The position numbers and the translations under genes were made by a program. Shown piece after piece: positions 1 to 6,278 of a stretch of 14,454 bases of DNA. The notes under the pieces were generated by a model. The model worked only from the letters and a program-made list of their open reading frames with translations, made no database searches and was not told the DNA's origin. Origin of the DNA: Deltaproteobacteria bacterium (GTDB lineage Bacteria; Desulfobacterota; Desulfobulbia; Desulfobulbales; Desulfobulbaceae); the NCBI GenBank assembly GCA_024277485.1, contig JAJRVA010000186.1:1-14454 (forward strand). The letters run 5' to 3'. How positions within the stretch are numbered: the first letter of the stretch is position 1; the number at the start of each line of letters is the position of its first letter.

Positions 1-256
1 AATTCAGAACTATTGGAGATGCTTGTTATTGCAAATTCGATTCGCTAGCACCAAATTGAAGCACCTTAAGCAAATGCGGATGCAGGTATCAATGTCTCAA
101 AACAACTTTGGGCAACAGCCCGTTTATTCTTGACACCGCTCCATTGTTATTCGGGTCTGACCGGGGCCAGCTCCTTATCTGATTCGCACCTCTGCTCAAA
201 GCTCTTTGCTGCACGCCCCTGACCCGACTCATTTCTCATTTACATTTGTGGTACGC
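1..256. other. Spacer downstream of cobO, no gene recognised
   Basis: This stretch lies beyond the cobO stop codon and runs to the window edge. The first ~130 bases are visibly more AT-rich than the neighbouring genes. Short open frames run in from the left edge (one ends at a TAG near position 46-48, another near 131-133), and either could be the tail of a truncated gene, but neither is recognisable. Around 150-170 there is a GGGTCTGACCGGGG segment, which resembles the GGTCTGACC-type palindromes that flank some REP-associated transposases. That resemblance is weak. No convincing cobO terminator was found. Confidence 0.4.
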
Positions 257-772
257 CTACTTCTCAATACCGACCCGTGCCTTCACACCGTCTCTGTAAT
301 AGTGTTTCACGGCCTTCATTTCCGTTACCAGGTCCGCCTTTGCCAGAATTTCCGGTGGCGCGTGCCGGCCGGTAATGACAAGTTCTGTTCCTTCCGCCCT
401 GCTGTCGATCAGGTCGACAAGCTCCTCAACCGTAAAAAGATTGTAATACAGGGCAACATTGGCCTCGTCCAGGATGACCACTTTATATTCTCCTGATGCG
501 AGAATACGTTTCATCCTGTGCAGCCCCTGCCGGGCGGCCTCGATATCCGAGGCGGCAGGGCCTCCGTTGATAAAACGACCCAGGCCGAACTGCTCAACGG
601 TAATAAGATCATCAAGACGTTTCAAGGCATTGAGTTCGCTGTACCGCCCCCCTTTGATAAACTGCGCGATAAAAACCCTGTGCCCTGCGCCTGCGGCCCG
701 TATTGCCAGCCCTAACGCGGCAGTTGTTTTCCCTTTTCCCTTCCCTGTATACACATGCACATATCCTTTCAT
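257..772 (-). CDS. cobO: Cob(I)alamin / corrinoid adenosyltransferase (CobO/CobA/BtuR family)
   Basis: This 171-residue cytoplasmic enzyme transfers the 5'-deoxyadenosyl group of ATP to the cobalt of a reduced corrinoid, forming adenosylcobalamin or its precursors in B12 synthesis or salvage. The phosphate-binding loop GKGKGKTTAAL is at residues 10-20, followed by GLAIRAAGAG and FIAQFIKGG. VVILDEANVALYY lies mid-protein, and ELVITGRHAPPEIL is the family's C-terminal signature. The length is normal for CobO. The ATG at 772 is preceded by a moderate GGGGAA Shine-Dalgarno site. The gene sits behind a cobalamin riboswitch and an intrinsic terminator, so B12 should repress it. The upstream genes on the same strand are a thioredoxin-like protein and a CobW GTPase. 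The family is secure; whether it acts in de novo synthesis or salvage cannot be told from this window. Confidence 0.96.
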   Translation of the reverse strand: MKGYVHVYTGKGKGKTTAALGLAIRAAGAGHRVFIAQFIKGGRYSELNALKRLDDLITVEQFGLGRFINGGPAASDIEAARQGLHRMKRILASGEYKVVILDEANVALYYNLFTVEELVDLIDSRAEGTELVITGRHAPPEILAKADLVTEMKAVKHYYRDGVKARVGIEK

Positions 773-843
773 GTCATTTTCCCCGGCAATGATCCGTTGT
801 TCTGCAGGTTGTGTTCAACCCGAACACAAGTATGGGACAGGGC

Positions 844-882
844 AAAAAAAAACCCGGACCGATTTCTGTCAATCGATACGGG
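844..882 (-). terminator. Intrinsic terminator in the cobO leader (riboswitch expression platform)
   Basis: On the minus strand, CCCGTATCGATT (882-871) pairs with AATCGGTCCGGG (864-853). This gives a 12-position stem with one T/C mismatch and one G-T wobble around the hexaloop GACAGA, followed directly by nine T residues (852-844). It lies between the riboswitch aptamer and the cobO start about 70 bases downstream, so it should abort transcription when cobalamin is bound. This is seen directly in the sequence; the switching mechanism is inferred from known B12 riboswitches. Confidence 0.88.
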
Positions 883-950
883 GATTTCCCAGTTTTATCC
901 ACGCAACTTCATTTCGGCCTGCTCCAGTCCGCGAAACAGTATCGTTCTTT

Positions 951-1110
951 TTCAGGCTGGTCTTCTGACTCCCGGATCACTCTACTCATCGTGCCTTCCC
1001 ATACCGCAGCAGCGATACAGTGGCGTTGTACGATTTTCGTCCCCGGTTACAGCGGCGGGCCCGTTCCCGATTCCCACGGGATTCCCAATTAAGCTTATTA
1101 CAAGCACCTT
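951..1110 (-). ncRNA. Cobalamin (adenosylcobalamin) riboswitch
   Basis: The minus strand carries the conserved blocks of a cobalamin riboswitch in the correct order. A 5' AAGGTGCTTGTAATAAGC element comes first, then GGGAATCCCGTGGGAATC. The core GCCCGCCGCTGTAA is next (GCCGCTGTAA at 1047-1056), then the GCCACTG box (1018-1024) and GGGAAGGC near 992-1000. The B12 box AGTCAGAAGACCAGCCTG (953-970) comes last. Every element of the classical aptamer is present, and there is no obvious truncation. It precedes cobO with an intrinsic terminator in between, which predicts transcriptional repression of cobO at high cobalamin. Confidence 0.95.
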
Positions 1111-1112
1111 GA

Positions 1113-1143
1113 AATATATTACCGTGAAATCCACCGGAGTCAA
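1113..1143 (-). promoter_or_regulatory. Putative sigma70 promoter of the cobO riboswitch transcript
   Basis: A TTGACT -35 (1138-1143) is followed after 16 bases by TAATAT (1116-1121), or after 19 bases by TATATT (1113-1118). Either choice puts the start of transcription near 1105-1109, at the 5' AAGGTGC of the riboswitch, which supports the assignment. It would let cobO be transcribed independently of the upstream thioredoxin-like gene. Confidence 0.6.
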
Positions 1144-1214
1144 CAGGTATGTTGCCCAGTGGAAGAAAATGGAAGAAAGCGTGCAGAGATGCGGGATAAT
1201 GTCGGTAAAGCTGG

Positions 1215-1466
1215 TTATCTCCCCTGCAGGAGTCCGACAATCCTTTCTGTCTTGTAGACTTTTCCCTGGGCCACAACCATCCCCTCAATGGCCAGGGCCG
1301 GGCTCAGCAGGAGTCCGTATTTTTCTCGCATTTCATCGGAAAGGGTCCACTTCTTGACCACGTCGGCCTCTATCCCGGTGATTTTGGCCGCCTCCCTGGC
1401 ATTGTTCAGGAGTTCCGTACATTTTTTGCACGGGGGCTCAAGGCCGATGACTTCAATCTGTATCAT
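1215..1466 (-). CDS. Small thioredoxin-like redox protein (TM0996 / thioredoxin_3 type)
   Basis: This 83-residue soluble protein has a thioredoxin-fold pattern. After the first strand MIQIEVIGLE comes PPCKKC with the redox pair Cys13/Cys16. The cis-proline segment LLLSPALAIEG follows, and the C-terminus has VYKTERIVGLL. Small proteins of this family are often annotated as 'redox-active disulfide protein 2'. The ATG at 1466 was chosen because AGGAG sits seven to eight bases upstream; a TTG ten codons further out has poorer support. It follows the CobW-like GTPase by about 45 bases and probably shares its transcript. The true partner is unknown. Reducing a disulfide or delivering electrons or metal within the adjacent corrinoid/metal pathway is a contextual inference only. 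Confidence 0.85.
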   Translation of the reverse strand: MIQIEVIGLEPPCKKCTELLNNAREAAKITGIEADVVKKWTLSDEMREKYGLLLSPALAIEGMVVAQGKVYKTERIVGLLQGR

Positions 1467-1511
1467 GGCGATTCTCCTGTTGCTGTTTTCCGGCAAACAA
1501 AAAAAACCTGC

Positions 1512-2678
1512 TCAGCTTCCGTCTTCGGCATCCACTGTTTCACGATGCAGATATGGAGGATCAGGATAAGCCGGACTGAAACACTGCAGATCGTCAACAC
1601 GTGATGCAACGCCAAAATCCGCAGAAACCTTTCCCAGGGAAGCGCGTGTCAGAGATTCAAGGAGTTCAGGATCAAGCTGCACCCGCGCGTTGAGAATAAT
1701 CGTTCCTTTCCCCACCTCACCCGGGTCCATTCCGCTTACAAGCGGCTCTGCACGGAGGCTGGTGAGGTTAATCCACATCGATTTTCCCTCACTGGTAAAC
1801 ACCGCCTTCAGGTGGCCGATCTCTCCTTTTTCCTTTTGAAAAGCCTCTCTCAGCGTCACCATCAGCGCGGTCATAAAATCATTGATTCGAATGGATTTTT
1901 CCGCCGTGATTCTGATGGCACCATTCAGCCAGCCCAGTGCTGCCTCTGCCCTGGCATACCGGTCATAATCAAGCTTCCCCAGGATAGTGTTTGCTCCGGG
2001 ACGCCCGGAAAGAAGAGACTCCATCCAGGTATCAAGACCCCGCCCCTCTCTGGCAGCGGTTGCCATGATTTCCTTTGCCGGATATTTTTCCTTCAGGGCG
2101 GCAACTATCCTCTCCGTATCCTCCTCGGCAACAAGGTCAATTTTGTTGAGCACAACGATGTCTGCCTCCTCAAGCTGTTTGCCGAACAGGTAGGCCACCT
2201 CTTCGGGAAAATTACTCTCACGTTCACCCAACAGAAGTTCCCGCACCCGGTCCGGATCAACCATGGTGGTAAAGGGGGCAAAACGGAAGGCTTCATGGTA
2301 GTGAATCTTTATAGGGTTGGCCACTGCCGCGACAAAATCCGTGCAGCTGCCGACCGGCTCTCCCAGCAGGACGTCCGGCTTGTGAACCAGGATTTTTTCA
2401 ATATTTTCAATGAGTTCGTCAAACTTGCAGCAGAAGCAGCCGGCCACAACCTCCTCTATGGGCACCCCGAGTTCACTTAAGAGTTCCCGCACGATCACGG
2501 TATCGGCCAGGTTATCGCTCTGGTCATTTGTGACAATACCGACCCGCTTTCCCTGCTCCAGCAGACGTTTGGCGATTGCGGCCAGGGCTGTGGTCTTGCC
2601 GGAACCCAGAAAACCCCCGACAAAAATCAGTTTCACCGGCCGATCAACCTGAATATTTTTTTTCGTGCGTATACCCAT
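1512..2678 (-). CDS. CobW/COG0523 family GTPase (G3E metallochaperone-like)
   Basis: This is a 388-residue soluble P-loop GTPase. Walker A is GGFLGSGKTT (residues 21-30). The family metal-binding motif appears as GCFCCKFDEL (Cys81, Cys83, Cys84). GEPVGSCTD follows at 106-114, and the guanine-specificity motif NKID is at 178-181. The C-terminal half carries the CobW-C-like region with KAVFTSEGKSMWINLTSL. COG0523 GTPases insert or deliver metals, and one branch acts in cobaltochelation or with corrinoid proteins. The start at 2678 has an AGGG site. An in-frame ATG at 2768 would run through the inverted repeat of the divergent promoter and adds an uncharacteristic lysine/arginine-rich extension. 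The gene lies upstream of a CxxC protein and riboswitch-controlled cobO, favouring a corrinoid role. Metal and client cannot be read from the sequence. Confidence 0.88.
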   Translation of the reverse strand: MGIRTKKNIQVDRPVKLIFVGGFLGSGKTTALAAIAKRLLEQGKRVGIVTNDQSDNLADTVIVRELLSELGVPIEEVVAGCFCCKFDELIENIEKILVHKPDVLLGEPVGSCTDFVAAVANPIKIHYHEAFRFAPFTTMVDPDRVRELLLGERESNFPEEVAYLFGKQLEEADIVVLNKIDLVAEEDTERIVAALKEKYPAKEIMATAAREGRGLDTWMESLLSGRPGANTILGKLDYDRYARAEAALGWLNGAIRITAEKSIRINDFMTALMVTLREAFQKEKGEIGHLKAVFTSEGKSMWINLTSLRAEPLVSGMDPGEVGKGTIILNARVQLDPELLESLTRASLGKVSADFGVASRVDDLQCFSPAYPDPPYLHRETVDAEDGS

Positions 2679-2708
2679 GACGTACCCTGTGCTGTAAAAT
2701 TTGGAGTT

Positions 2709-2742
2709 GGTACGGAGTGAATATTTACTCTTTCTCCTTACC
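2709..2742. repeat. Inverted repeat in the cobW-like leader
   Basis: GGTACGGAG (2709-2717) and CTCCTTACC (2734-2742) are nine-base arms with one mismatch. A second palindrome, GAGTGAATATTTACTC (2715-2730), is nested inside. It lies 31-64 bases upstream of the preferred GTPase start. It could be a regulator-binding site or an RNA hairpin in the GTPase leader. The function is not known. Confidence 0.45.
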
Positions 2743-2759
2743 AGAAGAGCTAAAATCAT

Positions 2760-2784
2760 GTAAATCATCCAAAAGATGATTTAC
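2760..2784. promoter_or_regulatory. Perfect inverted repeat, candidate operator between divergent transcripts
   Basis: The ten-base arms GTAAATCATC (2760-2769) and GATGATTTAC (2775-2784) flank a CAAAA spacer with no mismatch. The right arm overlaps the TTTACT -35 proposed for the V4R operon, which is the expected place for a repressor or response regulator to act. A NarL-type regulator encoded in that operon is a natural candidate ligand, but this is inference. Confidence 0.6.
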
Positions 2785-2808
2785 TGATTTTTTTCCATTA
2801 TCTATACT
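2780..2808 (+). promoter_or_regulatory. Putative promoter of the V4R / histidine kinase operon
   Basis: TTTACT (2780-2785) and TATACT (2803-2808) are separated by 17 bases, a good sigma70 arrangement. Transcription would start near 2815, about 36 bases before the first ATG. The -35 lies within the right arm of the inverted repeat at 2760-2784. The same -35 hexamer and spacing occur in the SagB-like gene's promoter. Confidence 0.55.
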
Positions 2809-2850
2809 TATAGGCACTCCATACCGTAAAAACCAGACAAACAGGGACGA

Positions 2851-3372
2851 ATGACCATCAACTGGCCTGAAAAGTTTGCCCGCAAGGGACATGAAATCTT
2901 TTTATCCGGGCTGCCCATCGCCCTGCACTGCCATCATTACAACATGAACCTGCAGAAAACCCTGGAGTCATCGCTGGGCAGTGAAGGGACCCGGCTTCTG
3001 TACGAGGCGGCGGAAGAGTCAAGTTATGCCGGTTTTACCTCTTTTCTGAGACACCATCGCAAAATCAACACGGTGAAGTCAAAACTTGAGCTTGCCTCCA
3101 CCAGTTACCAGTACTGCGGGCTCGGAATTATAAACTTCACCCAGATAGAACCGGAAGGCGGCAGAATCGTCAGTCCCCACAGCCACCATGTTACCGGCTG
3201 GTTGGCCAAGTTCGGCAGCAGGGAAACCCCGGGCTGTTTCTTTGCCAGGGGCTGGATTGCCGGTGCCCTTGCGGTCATTTTCGACAGGCATCTCGGGTAT
3301 TACAGGGTCGAAGAACGTGAGTGCAAAATGATGCAGGCCCGGGAATGTGTTTTCGAGGTGACCAGGGCCTGA
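2851..3372 (+). CDS. V4R-like (4-vinyl reductase fold) small-molecule-binding protein, His/Cys-rich variant
   Basis: This 173-residue soluble protein lacks a signal peptide or membrane segment. The C-terminal half has the V4R-type pattern, including GLGIINFTQIEPEGG, TPGCFFARGWIAGAL and the closing EERECKMMQARECVFEV (Cys129, Cys158, Cys166). V4R domains are predicted ligand-binding modules found in BchJ and in XylR/DmpR-type aromatic sensors. Two histidine-rich patches stand out: LHCHHYN (His26, Cys27, His28, His29) and SPHSHH (His110, His112, His113), possibly a metal or heme site. An AGGGA site lies just upstream of the ATG. It is the first gene of a unit that continues with a paralogue, a histidine kinase and a response regulator, so a sensory-input role is likely. 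The domain assignment comes from reading the sequence, not from a profile search. Confidence 0.75.
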   Translation: MTINWPEKFARKGHEIFLSGLPIALHCHHYNMNLQKTLESSLGSEGTRLLYEAAEESSYAGFTSFLRHHRKINTVKSKLELASTSYQYCGLGIINFTQIEPEGGRIVSPHSHHVTGWLAKFGSRETPGCFFARGWIAGALAVIFDRHLGYYRVEERECKMMQARECVFEVTRA

Positions 3373-3418
3373 GACGCCGCTTGCCGGTAACTGACCAGGG
3401 GGCACCACATCGGAGGTA

Positions 3419-3466
3419 ATGAAAACATGTCCTCGCCCACCCTGTGACTGGATATGCTTAACATGA
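3419..3466 (+). other. Possible 15-codon leader ORF in frame with the second V4R gene
   Basis: A strong GGAGG (3412-3416) precedes a short frame encoding MKTCPRPPCDWICLT, which ends at a TGA (3464-3466). That TGA is exactly in frame with, and nine bases before, the ATG of the next gene, which has no good ribosome site of its own. GGAGG lies only two bases from the first ATG; the other nearby ATG (3427) opens a six-codon frame. This could be a leader for translational coupling, a remnant of an older N-terminus, or chance. Coding status is unproven. Confidence 0.25.
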
Positions 3467-3475
3467 GACGATTCC

Positions 3476-4072
3476 ATGGCAATCGATACTGACAGGATAG
3501 TTCATGCCGTCATGCACGGCAGCAGGATACGGGAAGAAAAAGGTATTATCCCCCTGTTCGGGGTCTACCTGTCCATGATACCCGTTCAGTACTACAACAG
3601 GGTCTCCTTTGGTTTTGAAAAAAAACTGGCTGACAGCGGAGAGGCGGAAAAACTCCTGGTAACCGCCGGACAGGAGTGCGGCTATGCTACTTTCCAGGGT
3701 ATCCGCAGCTCCAGGGAGTGGGACGAGGTCGTCCGGCCGATGATAGAGTGCCGGGAGGACCAGATCGACTGCTTTATTTCCATTGCAATAGCCTTCGGCT
3801 GGGGCGACCTGACAGTACTGGAACTGGTCCCGGACAGGAAACTGGTCATCCGGGCCAGTGACTCCTATGAGGCCAAAGGGTACCTGGATGCCTACGGCAG
3901 GGCGGATACCGGAAAATGCTATATGCTCAGGGGCGTTGCCGCCGCATTCATGGACCTGGTGTATGGCGGGGACTACCCGGACGGCTGCTTTCAATACACG
4001 GCTGAAGAGACCTGCTGCCAGGCCAGGGGAGACGAACACTGTGAGTTTGTTGCACGAAAAACGGCCCGTTAA
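3476..4072 (+). CDS. V4R-like small-molecule-binding protein, paralogue of the preceding gene
   Basis: This 198-residue soluble protein aligns along its length with the upstream V4R protein. LLVTAGQECGYATF corresponds to LLYEAAEESSYAGF, and KCYMLRGVAAAFM to GCFFARGWIAGAL. The closing TAEETCCQARGDEHCEFV has the typical V4R cysteine pattern (Cys148, Cys180, Cys181, Cys189). At the position of HCHHYN in its paralogue it has PVQYYN, so the candidate His/Cys site is not shared. The ATG at 3476 lacks a strong ribosome-binding site, and the GGAGG at 3412-3416 is 59 bases upstream, so coupling is possible. Its end overlaps the proposed kinase start by 32 bases. A second, differently specific ligand-binding subunit of the same sensory unit is the likeliest role. 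Confidence 0.78.
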   Translation: MAIDTDRIVHAVMHGSRIREEKGIIPLFGVYLSMIPVQYYNRVSFGFEKKLADSGEAEKLLVTAGQECGYATFQGIRSSREWDEVVRPMIECREDQIDCFISIAIAFGWGDLTVLELVPDRKLVIRASDSYEAKGYLDAYGRADTGKCYMLRGVAAAFMDLVYGGDYPDGCFQYTAEETCCQARGDEHCEFVARKTAR

Positions 4073-6278
4073 TCCACTTCTGCGGGAAGGGCAGCCGTGC
4101 TGGCAGTTTTTCAACTGCTTCAAGGTTCTCTGTGATGCCCATGGCAATATGGATATTGACTGCTGGCTGATTCCCCAGACCCACTGCTGCAACTATATCT
4201 TTGACGACTATTTTGAAAAAATCTCTGTCTGCCTGTCCTGTGAATATTTCAAACAAAAGGGAAACCGGCACCCGGAAGGGTATACCTTCTTCATTGCCGA
4301 GCAACTGCGGAGTTTCAACAAAAAGGCCTTTGAGGAGCAGTTCCGGAAAGAGGAGAGTTTTGTCGAAATCCTGAACAGGATCCCTGATGGTCTTTTCACC
4401 TTTGACAGGGACTGGCGCATCAACTATTTCAACCCGGCTGCTGAGCAGATAACCGGCTACTATGCCGAAGATGCCGTGGGCATGTACTGTGACGATGTCT
4501 TCAAAATCACGGGCACCGGTTCCGGCAATGCACTCAGGCAGGCGATAAACGAAGGGGTGGATGTTCATAACCGGGAGTATGAAATTACTGATATCAACGG
4601 CAGAACCATACCGGTCATCTGCTCAACCTCCGCTTTCAGAAATGAACACGGCGAGGTCATGGGCGGACTTGAGATATTCAAGGATATTACAGAGTTAAAA
4701 GCTCTGCAGGAAGAGATCGTCAAGAGGGAAAAAAAATACAGGCGGATATTTGAAGGCAGTCACGACATGATCTATACCTCCACTCTCGATGGGGACCTGC
4801 TGGATGTCAACCAGGCCGGGGTGGAGATGATGGGATACCCGGGCAAGGATGAACTGCTGAAAATCGGCCGGGCTATCCGGCTCTACAAGAATATCCGGGA
4901 CCGGCAGAGGTTTATCGACCTGATGAACCGGGACGGCTATGTGAAGGACTTTGAAGTCGAGTTCGTCAGGTATGACGGTTCTCCGATCCATGCCCTCCTT
5001 TCCAGCAGGCGCTATGAAAATCCGGAAACAGGCGCTGTGGAATATGAAGGAATCATCAAGGACATCACCCGGCGCAAGCAGGCAGAGGAAATCATCAAGC
5101 TGCGCAACAGGGAACTGTCCATCCTGAACAGTATCGCCGTGGTACTCAATTTTACCATGGACCTGGACCATATTCTGAACGTGACCCTGAAAAGGGTCCG
5201 CAAGATCCTTTCCGTAAAAAAAGGCGGCATTTTTCTGTTTGACGATGAAGACAACACGCCGACCATGAGGGCCGGATTCGGCCTGCCCGAGGCAACCCCG
5301 GAGGACCCGGCCCGGATACGGTTCAAGGACACCATGCTGATGGAATACCTGGTTCATAAAAAAACAGAACTTGAACCGGAGGCATCCTTTCCATCCTTTC
5401 AGGTCCATTATTCCGCAGGCGGTGAACCAGGCCTCTGGCTTACCTGTTATCTTATTACCTCAAAAAGAAAAACCGTCGGCTTTTTCGGGGTTGAGGCCCG
5501 CAAATCGAAAATTTTAAGCTTTCAGGAACTCCACCTGTTGGGCTCTCTCGGTAACCTGCTGGGCAATGCCATCGAAAACGCCAAGCTGATGGAAACGATC
5601 CGGCAGCACCGGCATGAGCTGCGGCGGCTCACGGAAAAACTGTTCCAGACCCAGGAAGAAGAACGGCGCCGTATTGCGCGGGAACTGCACGATGAGGCGG
5701 GCCAGTCCCTGACCGCTGTCAAGCTGGGCCTGGACAGGCTGGAGCAGAAGGTTCCGGCGGAGAACATCGCCCTGCAGAAAGACCTGAAAGAAATCAGAAA
5801 AATGCTGGTTCGCACATCATCCGAGATCAGGCGTCTCTCCTACAGGCTGCACCCGACCCTGTTAAGCGATCTCGGCCTGGAACCCGCCCTGAAACTCTAT
5901 TTCAATGAAATCCGGGATCACTCCAACCTGGAAATACACTTCCAGATGATCGGATTCGACGGAAGACTGGACAGGGACATGGAAACAGCGCTCTACCGGT
6001 TCGCCCAGGAGGCAATGACCAACACCCTGAAGCATTCCGGGGCCGAGACCTTTCGCTGCAAGATTATCAGAAGCTTTCCCAACCTTATCTTTACCGCCGA
6101 GGACGACGGGACCGGCTTTGACGGCAGGATAGAGAACCATGACAAGAGGAGCCTGGGACTCATCGGCATGCGGGAGAGGACCCTCCTGCTTGGCGGTACT
6201 TTTCAGCTCAGGGGAAGGCCCGGCAAGGGGGCCGGAATACGCATTGAAATCCCGCTGACCGGAGAGACAGGGAAATGA
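4041..6278 (+). CDS. Soluble sensor histidine kinase: two-CW, PAS, PAS, GAF, HisKA_3, HATPase
   Basis: This 745-residue NarX/DegS-type kinase has no membrane span, so it senses in the cytoplasm. Residues 20-70 form a cysteine-rich two-CW module: CW at 20-21, Cys26, Cys31, CW at 41-42, Cys49/50, and CLSC at 64-67. PAS domains span about 103-220 and 228-345, a GAF-like domain about 355-515, and a helical linker about 517-545. The dimerisation domain carries RRIARELHDEAGQ with His550 as predicted phospho-acceptor. The ATPase domain has FAQEAMTNTLKHSG (N box), EDDGTGFD (G1) and GLIGMRERTLLLGG (G2). The GTG at 4041 was chosen because AGGGGAG lies nine bases upstream; it overlaps the V4R gene by 32 bases. 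In-frame sequence before it is a shadow of that gene. The response regulator follows with an ATGA overlap. Confidence 0.9.
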   Translation: MSLLHEKRPVNPLLREGQPCWQFFNCFKVLCDAHGNMDIDCWLIPQTHCCNYIFDDYFEKISVCLSCEYFKQKGNRHPEGYTFFIAEQLRSFNKKAFEEQFRKEESFVEILNRIPDGLFTFDRDWRINYFNPAAEQITGYYAEDAVGMYCDDVFKITGTGSGNALRQAINEGVDVHNREYEITDINGRTIPVICSTSAFRNEHGEVMGGLEIFKDITELKALQEEIVKREKKYRRIFEGSHDMIYTSTLDGDLLDVNQAGVEMMGYPGKDELLKIGRAIRLYKNIRDRQRFIDLMNRDGYVKDFEVEFVRYDGSPIHALLSSRRYENPETGAVEYEGIIKDITRRKQAEEIIKLRNRELSILNSIAVVLNFTMDLDHILNVTLKRVRKILSVKKGGIFLFDDEDNTPTMRAGFGLPEATPEDPARIRFKDTMLMEYLVHKKTELEPEASFPSFQVHYSAGGEPGLWLTCYLITSKRKTVGFFGVEARKSKILSFQELHLLGSLGNLLGNAIENAKLMETIRQHRHELRRLTEKLFQTQEEERRRIARELHDEAGQSLTAVKLGLDRLEQKVPAENIALQKDLKEIRKMLVRTSSEIRRLSYRLHPTLLSDLGLEPALKLYFNEIRDHSNLEIHFQMIGFDGRLDRDMETALYRFAQEAMTNTLKHSGAETFRCKIIRSFPNLIFTAEDDGTGFDGRIENHDKRSLGLIGMRERTLLLGGTFQLRGRPGKGAGIRIEIPLTGETGK

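Noticed and set aside
2679..2768. Longer start for the CobW-like GTPase at 2768
   Set aside because: The extension has no family similarity and would begin inside the inverted repeat of the divergent promoter. The ATG at 2678 is followed closely by the expected N-terminal strand and Walker A.
3858..4040. Upstream extension of the histidine kinase frame by 61 codons
   Set aside because: It lies wholly inside the second V4R gene in another frame, reads as low-complexity sequence, and the GTG at 4041 has a good ribosome site right before the two-CW domain.
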